Origin: Actinomycetes bacterium
Lineage (GTDB): Bacteria; Actinomycetota; Thermoleophilia; Solirubrobacterales; 70-9
Direction of reading: 5' to 3'
Length of the DNA stretch: 9,310 bases
Assembly (NCBI GenBank): GCA_023436605.1
Contig: JAEZIQ010000052.1
Location: 1-9,310 of the forward strand
The notes beneath the pieces were generated by a model. It saw nothing but the letters and a program-made list of their open reading frames with translations. It was not told where the DNA came from and did no database searches. Shown piece after piece: positions 1 to 5,461 of this stretch (the stretch's first letter is position 1; each line of letters opens with the position of its first letter). Made by a program: the position numbers and the translations under genes.

Positions 1-1380
1 TTCCCGACCACCGCCGCGCTCTTCCTCTGCTCGCTCCTGGCCGCGGTAGCGGACGCCGAACAGGGCAGCACCCTCGCGGCCTACGGGCTCGCGCTGGTCA
101 CCATGCTTCTCGTCATCGCTGGCTCGGTTGGACGAACCTTTTGGGTCGCCAGCGAACAATCCGACCAGAAGACGCTCATCTTCGGGTTCTTCTTCTCGGT
201 GGTGACGATCCTTGGCGCCGTCCTCGTCACCGGGTCCGAGAATCCGCTGGTCGACTGCAGCACCGGGGGCGACGGTTGCGCGACACACCTGACCGCCGGC
301 GCATCGATCTGGCTCCTCACCTCGACCGCGGCCGGCGCCTCCGTCTGGTGGCTGGCCCGGGCCCGCGGCCAGCAGGCCCTTTCGGTGACCGCGTTCGCGC
401 TCGGCGCGGGTGCTCTGGCCGCCGCTCTCGGGTTCATCTTCGAGGGCGGGCCGCTTCTCACCGCGGCCTGGGCAGCCGAGGCGGCCTGCCTGATCTGGTT
501 CGGCGTCCGACGGTGGCAGCGCCTGGTCGGGGTGGGCGCGCTTTCTCTGGCGGTGATCTGCGCCCTGGTCGAAGTGCCTTTGACGACGCTTGGCGAAGGC
601 AGCCCCGACCTGCTCCGCGATCTCGCGGTCATCGCCCCGCTGCTCGTTCCGCTGGTCGCGCTGGCCTGGCGCGAGCGAAACGAAGCCGGAGAGATCGGGG
701 CCGGCCTGGCGGTCGTCGTCGCAACCTGGATGGCCGTGATCGCCTGCGGCACGCTGACCGAGCCGACCAGCGTCCTGGTCCTGGTTCCACTCGGACTCGC
801 CGCCGCCGTTCCCGTCTGCCTGACCGACCGGGTCTGGACCCAGGCCACCCTGGTTCTTTTCGGCTCGATCGCCGTGGTCTTCACGGTCGCCTTCGCACTC
901 CCCCTGGACGCGCTCGTAAACGGGGTGCCGAATGTTCTCGAGGCTCTCGGAGCCTCATCGATCCTGATCGCGATCGTCGCGGCGACCGCGTTCTTTGGCC
1001 CCCAGGGGTGGCGGGGTCCGGCGGCCTGGACCGCGGTCGGCCTGCTCATCTACACCGTCTCGGCAGTGATCGTCGATCGCTTCCAGGGCGGGACCGAGGT
1101 CCCGGGCGAGCTCTCGACCGAGGCCCAGGGGCAGGTGATCGTTTCCTCACTCTGGGCCCTTTCCGGTCTCGGACTGGTGGTCGCGGGTCTCTTGCGGCAG
1201 CACCTGAACTGGCGCAAGGCCGGGCTGGTCCTGCTGATCCTGGCCTGCGTCAAGATTTCGCTCTACGACCTCGCCTCGCTCAGCACCGCCGGACGGACGA
1301 TCTCCTTCATCCTGGTCGGCCTGGTCCTGCTTGCGGCCGCATTCGCCTACCAGTGGATGAACCGGAAAGCGGCCCCTTAA
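1..1380 (+). CDS. DUF2339 family polytopic membrane protein (5' truncated by window)
   Basis: The reading frame is open from the first base, so the gene starts upstream; 459 codons plus stop are visible. The product is almost entirely hydrophobic helices separated by short charged loops (for example WRERNEAGE and VDRFQGGTEVPGE), so it should be a many-pass inner-membrane protein. The C-terminal block, LNWRKAGLVLLILACVKISL, then YDLASL, then GRTISFILVGLVLLAAAFAY, is the part I recognise as the DUF2339 signature (K-x-x-YDL-xx-L-xxx-GR-x-xSF-x-x-G-x-xLL). DUF2339 proteins are usually 600-1000 residues, so roughly the last half is present. The biochemical role of the family is not established; envelope functions are often suggested. 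An internal ATG at 103 exists, but the hydrophobic sequence upstream of it is in the same style, so I treat that ATG as internal. The gene ends at a hairpin shared with the convergent peroxiredoxin gene. Confidence 0.85.
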   Translation, partial: FPTTAALFLCSLLAAVADAEQGSTLAAYGLALVTMLLVIAGSVGRTFWVASEQSDQKTLIFGFFFSVVTILGAVLVTGSENPLVDCSTGGDGCATHLTAGASIWLLTSTAAGASVWWLARARGQQALSVTAFALGAGALAAALGFIFEGGPLLTAAWAAEAACLIWFGVRRWQRLVGVGALSLAVICALVEVPLTTLGEGSPDLLRDLAVIAPLLVPLVALAWRERNEAGEIGAGLAVVVATWMAVIACGTLTEPTSVLVLVPLGLAAAVPVCLTDRVWTQATLVLFGSIAVVFTVAFALPLDALVNGVPNVLEALGASSILIAIVAATAFFGPQGWRGPAAWTAVGLLIYTVSAVIVDRFQGGTEVPGELSTEAQGQVIVSSLWALSGLGLVVAGLLRQHLNWRKAGLVLLILACVKISLYDLASLSTAGRTISFILVGLVLLAAAFAYQWMNRKAAP

Positions 1381-1387
1381 AGTCTTG

Positions 1388-1418
1388 CGCCCGCCCCCGA
1401 ACCTGTCGGGAGCGGGCG
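1388..1418. terminator. GC-rich hairpin between convergent genes, probable bidirectional terminator
   Basis: The arms are CGCCCGC-c-CCCGA and TCGGG-a-GCGGGCG, giving 12 base pairs with one C/A mismatch around a 5-nt loop (ACCTG). It starts 7 nt after the DUF2339 stop and lies between convergent genes. There is no clear U-run on either side, so it may act as a weak or factor-assisted terminator or as an mRNA 3'-end stabiliser. A second stem (GGGCCGG/CCGGCCC, 1427-1450) follows directly. Confidence 0.5.
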
Positions 1419-1516
1419 AAGTCTGCGGGCCGGGAATACCTGACCGGCCCGAGCGGGATCGTCGAAGGGGCTGGAAGGAGCGCTATGTGGCTACTTTCGC
1501 CCCTTCATTTAGATCC

Positions 1517-2179
1517 TCAGGACTTGGACGGGTCCGCCACGATGCGGATGTACGGCTTGGGCTCTTCCCACTCGCCGAAGATCTCCTTGGCCTGCTCGTT
1601 GTTGACCGAGCCGGCGATGATCACGTCGTCGCCGCTCTTCCAGTTGGCCGGAGTCGCGACCTTGTGGTTGGCGGTGAGCTGAAGCGAGTCGATCACGCGG
1701 AGGACTTCGTCGAAGTTCCGGCCGGTGGTCATCGGGTAGACCAGGATCAGCTTGATCTTCTTGTCCGGGCCGATCACGAAGACGTTGCGGACGGTCTGGT
1801 TGTCGGCCGGGGTGCGGTCGGCGGCGTCACCATCGACGTCGGCGGCCAGCATGCCGTAAGCCTTCGAGATTTCGAAGTTGGCGTCGGAGATCAGCGGATA
1901 GTTCGGGGCCGTGCCCTGGGTCTCCTCGATGTCCTTGGCCCAGTCGTTGTGCTTGTCGAGCGGATCGACCGAGAGGCCGATGATCTTCACGCCGCGCTCG
2001 TCGAAGGCCGGCTTGGCGTTCGCCATGTAGCCGAGCTCGGTGGTGCAGACCGGGGTGAAGTCCTTCGGGTGCGAGAAGAGGACCGCCCAGGAGTCGCCGA
2101 TCCAATCGTGGAAATCGATCGTTCCCTCGGTGGTTTCAGCGGTGAAATTCGGTGCTTCCTGTCCCAGCTGTAGGGCCAT
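1517..2179 (-). CDS. 1-Cys peroxiredoxin (Prx6/AhpC-TSA family)
   Basis: This is a 220-residue thiol peroxidase that should reduce H2O2, alkyl hydroperoxides or peroxynitrite in the cytoplasm. The active-site motif PxxxTxxC is seen as P38-KDF-T42-PV-C45, followed by TTE, with the conserved arginine at R131 (TVRNVF). C45 is the only cysteine in the whole protein, so there is no resolving cysteine and the enzyme is a strict 1-Cys peroxiredoxin that needs an external thiol. The C-terminal dimerisation extension (around residues 165-220, with VATPANWKSGDDVII and EEPKPYIR) and the overall length are typical of the Prx6 subgroup. I chose ATG at 2179 because AAGGAGC sits 6 nt upstream and the protein then begins ALQLGQEAPNFTAET, the usual family N-terminus; a longer in-frame start at 2257 would add 26 unconserved residues and fall inside the promoter. 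Codon choice is strongly biased, consistent with high expression. Confidence 0.93.
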   Translation of the reverse strand: MALQLGQEAPNFTAETTEGTIDFHDWIGDSWAVLFSHPKDFTPVCTTELGYMANAKPAFDERGVKIIGLSVDPLDKHNDWAKDIEETQGTAPNYPLISDANFEISKAYGMLAADVDGDAADRTPADNQTVRNVFVIGPDKKIKLILVYPMTTGRNFDEVLRVIDSLQLTANHKVATPANWKSGDDVIIAGSVNNEQAKEIFGEWEEPKPYIRIVADPSKS

Positions 2180-2244
2180 GCTTGCTCCTTTGGTGTTACG
2201 TAACCGGTCGTCCGCTACGCGCGGACGGTCGTTGCCAGTGAAGG

Positions 2245-2260
2245 TAGTTGCAGGCAACTA
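2245..2260 (-). promoter_or_regulatory. Inverted repeat overlapping the peroxiredoxin -10 region (candidate operator)
   Basis: TAGTTGC-AG-GCAACTA is a perfect 7-bp-arm inverted repeat. On the minus strand it overlaps a good -10 hexamer, TATAGT (2262 to 2257), about 80 nt upstream of the peroxiredoxin ATG. A dimeric repressor bound here would cover the -10 element. The size and form suit MarR-type regulators, but the actual regulator is unknown. The -10 assignment is from sequence only; no good -35 hexamer lies 17 nt upstream. Confidence 0.5.
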
Positions 2261-2268
2261 TAGCCCAT

Positions 2269-2291
2269 ATACCTGATCGGGATACAGGTAT
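2269..2291 (-). promoter_or_regulatory. ATACCTG-N9-CAGGTAT inverted repeat at the peroxiredoxin -35 position
   Basis: Two perfect 7-nt arms flank a 9-nt spacer whose edges (ATC/GATA) extend the symmetry imperfectly. It lies where the -35 element of the peroxiredoxin promoter should be (about 2280-2285), and that -35 is poor (GTATCC), which fits a promoter controlled by a bound activator or repressor. The ATA-CC...GG-TAT pattern is loosely like Rrf2/IscR-type sites; this resemblance is weak and only suggestive. Confidence 0.4.
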
Positions 2292-2324
2292 TTTGAGTTG
2301 AAGGTGGTGATTCGAGGAGCCGGA

Positions 2325-2813
2325 CTAGATTCCGGTGCCGGCGTCAAGAAAAGCGACCAGGGCCTCGGCTCCGTTTCGTTGGGAGGGTCCGCCGCCCAGA
2401 CTGCCGAGGATTCCCTCCCCGCTCATCAGCATCAGCTTGTACTTCTCGCCGTCGGTCGTCTTCAGCTTCACCTCGATCGAGGAGGCGTCCATGATCACCG
2501 AGGTGGGCGAGCTGCCCATCCCGCCTCCGCCCCCGTAGCTCGCTTTGGCGATCTCCTCGCGCCGAATGAAAACCGGTGCGGCTCCGCCCAGCTGGCCTTT
2601 GCGGTTGAGCGGCTGGATGATCAGCCGGTCGCCGGTCACCCCGACGGCACAGACCGTCTGCCTGAGCAGGCCCTTCTGCCAGTTGACCGCGGCCACCCCG
2701 AGCAGCTCCTCCCCCGGTTCGAGCAGCGCCCGCAGGTAGTCACCATGGATTCGGTCGAAGTCGTTCTTCCGTTCCCACTCCGGTTCGTCCGAATCCTTCG
2801 GCTTCAGCTCCAT
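2325..2813 (-). CDS. Hypothetical protein, PH-like fold suspected
   Basis: 162 residues that I do not recognise as a named family. The middle reads like a bacterial PH-like domain: LLEPGEELLG (31-40), a strand pair ending in GVTGDRLIIQPL (58-69), VFIRREEIAKAS (81-92), then IEVKLKTTDGEKYKLML (113-129), the usual order of 'PGE... LT-x-RLI... I-x-x-I... L-x-T-x-DG'. A flexible glycine stretch (94-98, 100) interrupts it. There is no signal peptide or membrane helix, so it is probably cytoplasmic. The start ATG follows the upstream NTF2-like gene's TGA after one base (TGA-A-ATG), so the two are translationally coupled, and I see no strong ribosome binding site of its own. The fold is inferred, not shown; the reading frame is supported by codon bias and the tight spacing. 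Confidence 0.7.
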   Translation of the reverse strand: MELKPKDSDEPEWERKNDFDRIHGDYLRALLEPGEELLGVAAVNWQKGLLRQTVCAVGVTGDRLIIQPLNRKGQLGGAAPVFIRREEIAKASYGGGGGMGSSPTSVIMDASSIEVKLKTTDGEKYKLMLMSGEGILGSLGGGPSQRNGAEALVAFLDAGTGI

Positions 2814-2814
2814 T

Positions 2815-3195
2815 TCAGACCCGCACCACGTAGGAGGTGTAGTTGACGATCGGGCTGTCGCTCTTGTTGTTCCGGAACTCGTAGATGTCGCTGAACCGGA
2901 ACCTCGAGCCGCTCTCCATCTCGTAGCTCCCGTTGACGGCGGCGAGCTTCCCGTGAGTGATGAAGTGCTCGAACTCGGCCCGGCGGGCCTTCTTGCCTGA
3001 CATCGACTCGAGCCAGGCCCTCATTCCGTCGCGGCCCCGGATCGTGCCCTCACCGATCAGCTCCCAGGTGATGTCCTCGGCCACGTACCCGAGTGTCTTC
3101 TCGATGTCACCCTCGATGAAGGCGAGGTTGAAGTCCCTCAGCCATGCACTCCGTGGTGAATTGCCACAGCTCTCGGGCATCACGACCTCGGTCAT
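2815..3195 (-). CDS. NTF2/SnoaL-like small protein
   Basis: 126 residues with the layout of SnoaL/NTF2-like cone-fold proteins: an N-terminal helix with F-N-x-AF-x-x-GD (22-30), a second helix ending in V-A-E-D-ITWELIGEG (38-50), IRGRDGMRAWLESM (52-65), then strands with FITHGKLAAVNGSYEME (78-94), FRFSDIYEFRN (99-109) and a last strand IVNYTSYVV (116-124). Such folds serve as small enzymes (ketosteroid isomerase type), binding domains or stress proteins, so the substrate cannot be read off. The start is uncertain. ATG 3195 has no Shine-Dalgarno sequence but is 6 nt from a TAGGCT -10-like hexamer (3207 to 3202), which would give a leaderless mRNA. ATG 3180 (residue 6) is preceded by GAGG. The gene is first in a two-gene unit and divergent from the hydratase-like gene at 3260, with 64 nt between them. 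Confidence 0.8.
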   Translation of the reverse strand: MTEVVMPESCGNSPRSAWLRDFNLAFIEGDIEKTLGYVAEDITWELIGEGTIRGRDGMRAWLESMSGKKARRAEFEHFITHGKLAAVNGSYEMESGSRFRFSDIYEFRNNKSDSPIVNYTSYVVRV

Positions 3196-3259
3196 GAGCG
3201 CAGCCTAGCGCGGGATGTGAGCGCCCGGGCAAACCGGGGCGGTCTGATTCACTTCCCGC

Positions 3260-3943
3260 GTGAACCGGGACGACGGAAGAGTCATCGAAGGGCTGAAACG
3301 ACAGTCCGCACTGCGACTTGGCGAGTTCGCCGACGCGGATCGTCTCGGGTGGAAGTCCGGCTTCGGCACGAAGCCGGCGATGGAGGCGATCGGGGTCGAA
3401 CAGCCCCTGGTCGGGTTCATCACGAAAGAGAGCCAGGTCGAATCTGGCGGCACGGTTTCGGTGGGCGGCTGGGCCAACCCGCTGTTCGAAGCCGAGGTCG
3501 CGGTTCGGATCGATTCGGAGATCGACCCCGGAGCCTCCGCTGAGGAGGCGGCAGCCGCGGTCGGTGCCGTCGCGGCCGCGATCGAGCTGGTCGATCTCAC
3601 GCCGGCCGACGGCATCGAGGAGATCCTCGCCGGCAACATCTTCCACCGCCAGACGATCCTCGGCGAGTTCATCGAGGCGCGCCCCGAAGACCTCGAGAAC
3701 GTCCGGATCGTTGTCACCGTCAACCAGGAGAAGTCGGAACCGGCCGACCCGCGCGACCTGATCGGAGCGATCGGCCAGGTCGTCGCTTCCCTCGCCGACC
3801 AGCTCGACCTGATCGGCGAGACGATGAAACCGGGCGACGTCGTGATCACCGGAGCGGCCGCCCCTCCTGCCCCGGCGGGTGCCGGGGACTCATTCGCAGT
3901 TGAAATCTCGGGAGGCAGCAGGGTTACCGTCGGGCTCGTCTGA
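3260..3943 (+). CDS. 2-keto-4-pentenoate hydratase / FAH-fold family enzyme
   Basis: 227 residues with the hallmarks of the MhpD/HpcG hydratase-decarboxylase branch of the fumarylacetoacetate hydrolase superfamily. GWKSGFGTKPAME (30-42) corresponds to the family 'G-W/Y-K-x-G-x-T-x-K-A-M' segment. FEAEVAVRI supplies E77 and E79, and AIELVDL supplies E109, whose spacing matches the three metal-binding glutamates of HpcG-type hydratases. The tail MKPGDVVITGAA...GAGDSFAVEI (189-216) is the usual 'PGD-x-I-x-TG...GD' ending. Expected chemistry is Mg/Mn-dependent hydration or decarboxylation of a 2-keto acid from aromatic catabolism, but no meta-cleavage genes are nearby. The protein is shorter than the typical 260-270 residues, mostly at the N-terminus. 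GTG 3260 is the only plausible start after the in-frame stop at 3245 and it lacks an obvious ribosome binding site. There are 80 nt to the next gene, which has its own strong ribosome binding site. Confidence 0.78.
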   Translation: MNRDDGRVIEGLKRQSALRLGEFADADRLGWKSGFGTKPAMEAIGVEQPLVGFITKESQVESGGTVSVGGWANPLFEAEVAVRIDSEIDPGASAEEAAAAVGAVAAAIELVDLTPADGIEEILAGNIFHRQTILGEFIEARPEDLENVRIVVTVNQEKSEPADPRDLIGAIGQVVASLADQLDLIGETMKPGDVVITGAAAPPAPAGAGDSFAVEISGGSRVTVGLV

Positions 3944-4023
3944 CTAGCCCTCCGGCAATCGGGTACCTGAAGCCTCCAGTAGCGGCAGGGGTTAGCATCA
4001 ATTCAGTAATCCAAGGAGGCGAG

Positions 4024-4971
4024 ATGTGCACAGGTATTCGGTTCTCGGACGGCGAAGGCCATCTTTACTTGGCCCGCAATCTCGATTGGACGAGCGGCTA
4101 CGGGGAGCAGGTCGTCTTGACGCCGACCGGATACGAACCCCGTTCTCCCTTCGGCGCGATTGACGAAATTCGGCACGCGGTGATCGGGATGGGCATCGTC
4201 GAGGACGACACGCCGCTCTATTTCGATTGTGGCAACGAGGCGGGTATCGCCGTGGCGGGCCTCAACTTCCCGGGTTACGCCCAGTATGCGCCGGAGCCGG
4301 TCGATGGGGCAACGAACATCGCCGCGTTCGAGTTCCCGCTCTGGGTTGCCTCTCAGTTCGAGAGCGTGGATGAGGTCGAGGCGGCACTGAAGGAGGTCGC
4401 CATCGTCGACCGTCCGATCAACGAGAAGTACCCGAGTTCGCTCCTTCACTGGATCATCGGTGACTCCACTCGCGCGATCGTCGTCGAGTACACCAGCGAC
4501 GGAATGCAGGTATTCGAAGACGACGTAGACGTCCTGGCCAACCAGCCGGGCTTCTCGTGGCACCGTGAGAACCTGCGCAACTACCTCAACACGAGCCCGG
4601 AATTCCCCAAGGAAACCGTGATCGACCGGGCGCACCTGACCCCCTTCGGTTCGGGATCACACATGCGGGGCATCCCCGGGGACTACTACTCGCCCTCCCG
4701 GTTCGTTCGTGCGGCGTACGTCAACTCGCACTACCCGGAAAAGTCGAGCGAGGAGGAGAACGTCAGTCGCGCGTTTCACACCCTGCAGCAGGTCGCGATG
4801 GTGGACGGATGCGCGGCCATGGATTCCGGTGAGTTCGAGAAGACCATCTACACCGGTCTTTTCTCATCGGGCACCGGAACCTACTACTGGAATACCTACG
4901 AGGACCCGACGATCCGCAGCGTCGCGATGGCCGACTACGGGTCCGACGGGACGGAGCTCGTCCTCGCTTAG
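4024..4971 (+). CDS. Choloylglycine hydrolase / penicillin V acylase family Ntn hydrolase
   Basis: 315 residues beginning MCTGIRF: after Met removal, Cys2 becomes the N-terminal nucleophile. The other catalytic positions of the family are all present at nearly the same numbers as in bile salt hydrolases: R18 and D21 (ARNLDW), N81 (AVAGLNFPGY), N173 (LANQPGF) and R226 (SPSRFVRAAY). The length matches the Gram-positive cluster (about 310-340). There is no signal peptide, so the enzyme is probably cytoplasmic. It should hydrolyse a linear C-N amide bond. The substrate is open: family members cleave conjugated bile salts, penicillin V or N-acyl homoserine lactones, and a bile salt is unlikely if this is a soil organism. 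ATG 4024 is preceded by a textbook AAGGAGG (4013-4019) with a 4-nt gap, stronger than for any other gene here, suggesting good translation. A weak -10-like TAGCAT lies at 3993-3998. The gene is followed by a hairpin at 4976-4996. Confidence 0.92.
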   Translation: MCTGIRFSDGEGHLYLARNLDWTSGYGEQVVLTPTGYEPRSPFGAIDEIRHAVIGMGIVEDDTPLYFDCGNEAGIAVAGLNFPGYAQYAPEPVDGATNIAAFEFPLWVASQFESVDEVEAALKEVAIVDRPINEKYPSSLLHWIIGDSTRAIVVEYTSDGMQVFEDDVDVLANQPGFSWHRENLRNYLNTSPEFPKETVIDRAHLTPFGSGSHMRGIPGDYYSPSRFVRAAYVNSHYPEKSSEEENVSRAFHTLQQVAMVDGCAAMDSGEFEKTIYTGLFSSGTGTYYWNTYEDPTIRSVAMADYGSDGTELVLA

Positions 4972-4975
4972 AGAA

Positions 4976-4996
4976 AGCCGGCCACCGGTGCCGGCT
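4976..4996 (-). terminator. Hairpin terminating the tRNA-Pro transcript (and possibly the hydrolase mRNA)
   Basis: AGCCGGC and GCCGGCT form a 7-bp stem with a 7-nt loop. Read on the minus strand it begins 6 nt after the tRNA-Pro 3' end and is followed by TTCTCT, giving a modest U-rich tail. On the plus strand it lies 4 nt after the hydrolase stop but has no U-run, so it fits best as the tRNA terminator. Confidence 0.5.
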
Positions 4997-5002
4997 CGAA
5001 AT

Positions 5003-5075
5003 CGGGGCGACTGGATTTGAACCAGCGACCTTTCGACCCCCAGTCGAATGCGCTACCAAACTGCGCCACGCCCCG
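5003..5075 (-). tRNA. tRNA-Pro (anticodon GGG)
   Basis: The minus strand folds into a complete 73-nt cloverleaf: acceptor CGGGGCG/CGCCCCG, D stem GCGC/GCGC, anticodon stem TTCGA/TCGAA with loop CTGGGGG (anticodon GGG), 5-nt variable loop, and T stem GCTGG/CCAGT with loop TTCAAAT. The C1-G72 first pair is characteristic of bacterial proline tRNAs. The 3' CCA is not encoded. A TAGAGT hexamer (5094 to 5089) 13 nt upstream could be its own -10 element, with a poor -35, so co-transcription with tRNA-Gly is also possible. Confidence 0.97.
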
Positions 5076-5147
5076 AGCGTGAACGGGGACTCTACCGGGA
5101 GATGCGCCGAAGAGGCACCCCGCAGAGTCAGCCCGGGATCCGGTGAA

Positions 5148-5217
5148 GCGGGCGACGGGAATCGAACCCGCCCTAGGAGCTTGGAAGGCTCCTGTGCAAC
5201 CAATACACCTCGCCCGC
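5148..5217 (-). tRNA. tRNA-Gly (anticodon TCC)
   Basis: A complete 70-nt cloverleaf on the minus strand: acceptor GCGGGCG/CGCCCGC, D stem GTGT/GCAC, anticodon stem GGAGC/GCTCC with loop CTTCCAA (anticodon TCC), 4-nt variable loop, and T stem GCGGG/CCCGT with loop TTCGATT. CCA is not encoded. It is separated from tRNA-Pro by 72 nt and from tRNA-Trp by 73 nt. Confidence 0.97.
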
Positions 5218-5234
5218 GAGGACCGCGACGCCCG

Positions 5235-5263
5235 AGTATATGGGGCACACGGTCAGACAAAAA
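5235..5263 (-). promoter_or_regulatory. Promoter for tRNA-Gly (and perhaps tRNA-Pro)
   Basis: On the minus strand a near-consensus -10 TATACT (5240 to 5235) lies 17 nt before the tRNA-Gly 5' end. At 17 nt further upstream is only TTTTTG (5263 to 5258), which is at the same time the U-tract of the tRNA-Trp terminator. The -10 is convincing; the -35 is weak. Confidence 0.45.
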
Positions 5264-5282
5264 CGACGCCTTTCAGCAGTCG
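5259..5282 (-). terminator. Intrinsic terminator of tRNA-Trp
   Basis: Read on the minus strand, CGAC-(t)-GC and GCGTCG form a 6-bp stem with one bulged base around TGAAAG, followed at once by TTTTTG. It begins 8 nt after the tRNA-Trp 3' end. Stem plus U-run make this the best intrinsic terminator in the window, and it implies that tRNA-Trp is transcribed separately from tRNA-Gly. Confidence 0.65.
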
Positions 5283-5290
5283 AAATAAAC

Positions 5291-5362
5291 GGGGCTACTA
5301 GGATTCGAACCTAGACGAATGGTTTTGGAGACCATCATGCTAGCCGTTGACATCATAGCCCC
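5291..5362 (-). tRNA. tRNA-Trp (anticodon CCA)
   Basis: A complete 72-nt cloverleaf on the minus strand: acceptor GGGGCTA/TAGCCCC, D stem ATGT/GCAT, anticodon stem ATGGT/ACCAT with loop CTCCAAA (anticodon CCA), 4-nt variable loop, and T stem CTAGG/CCTAG with loop TTCGAAT. CCA is not encoded. It is divergent from the HTH-LAGLIDADG gene, with 92 nt between them. A TACACT hexamer (5378 to 5373) 10 nt upstream may be its -10, but no good -35 is seen. Confidence 0.97.
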
Positions 5363-5373
5363 GTAGCAACGCA

Positions 5374-5389
5374 GTGTAGCCATCTACAC
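5374..5389. promoter_or_regulatory. Perfect inverted repeat GTGTAG-CCAT-CTACAC upstream of tRNA-Trp
   Basis: Six-bp perfect arms flank a 4-nt centre, in the intergenic region shared by tRNA-Trp (minus) and the HTH-LAGLIDADG gene (plus). It overlaps the candidate -10 of tRNA-Trp. It could be an operator for the adjacent HTH protein or an unrelated hairpin; sequence alone does not decide. Confidence 0.35.
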
Positions 5390-5447
5390 GGACGGAACGC
5401 GCCCCCCTAGGTGGTCGTGGCAGTCGACTTTCCATCCGAACGTGATG

Positions 5448-5461
5448 CGAACATATGTTCG
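5448..5461 (+). promoter_or_regulatory. LexA binding site (SOS box) over the HTH-LAGLIDADG gene start
   Basis: CGAACATATGTTCG is a perfect 14-bp palindrome and an exact match to the Gram-positive/actinobacterial SOS box core CGAAC-N4-GTTCG. It covers the ATG at 5455, so LexA bound here would block transcription start (a TATGTT -10-like hexamer is at 5454-5459) or early elongation. A further CGAAC half-site lies 11 nt upstream at 5437. With ten fixed bases, a match in 9.3 kb by chance is unlikely, and this one falls on a gene start. LexA binding itself is inferred. Confidence 0.65.

Noticed and set aside
81..1049. 322-codon minus-strand frame across the DUF2339 gene
   Set aside because: Ala/Ser/Thr/Arg-rich shadow translation opposite a real membrane protein gene.
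141..1682. 513-codon open frame on the plus strand overlapping the DUF2339 gene
   Set aside because: Its translation is Arg/Gly/Pro-rich low-complexity text typical of a shifted frame in GC-rich DNA, and it runs on into antisense of the peroxiredoxin gene.
1385..2173. 262-codon plus-strand frame opposite the peroxiredoxin
   Set aside because: Val/Asp-rich antisense shadow covering the terminator hairpin and the reverse of a highly conserved gene.
2195..2204. 10-bp palindrome GTTACGTAAC in the peroxiredoxin leader
   Set aside because: Short and downstream of the predicted transcription start; too likely by chance to call an operator.
5088..5129. GACTCT...AGAGTC inverted repeat between tRNA-Gly and tRNA-Pro as a terminator
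   Set aside because: The arms are 30 nt apart, the loop is unstructured and there is no U-run.
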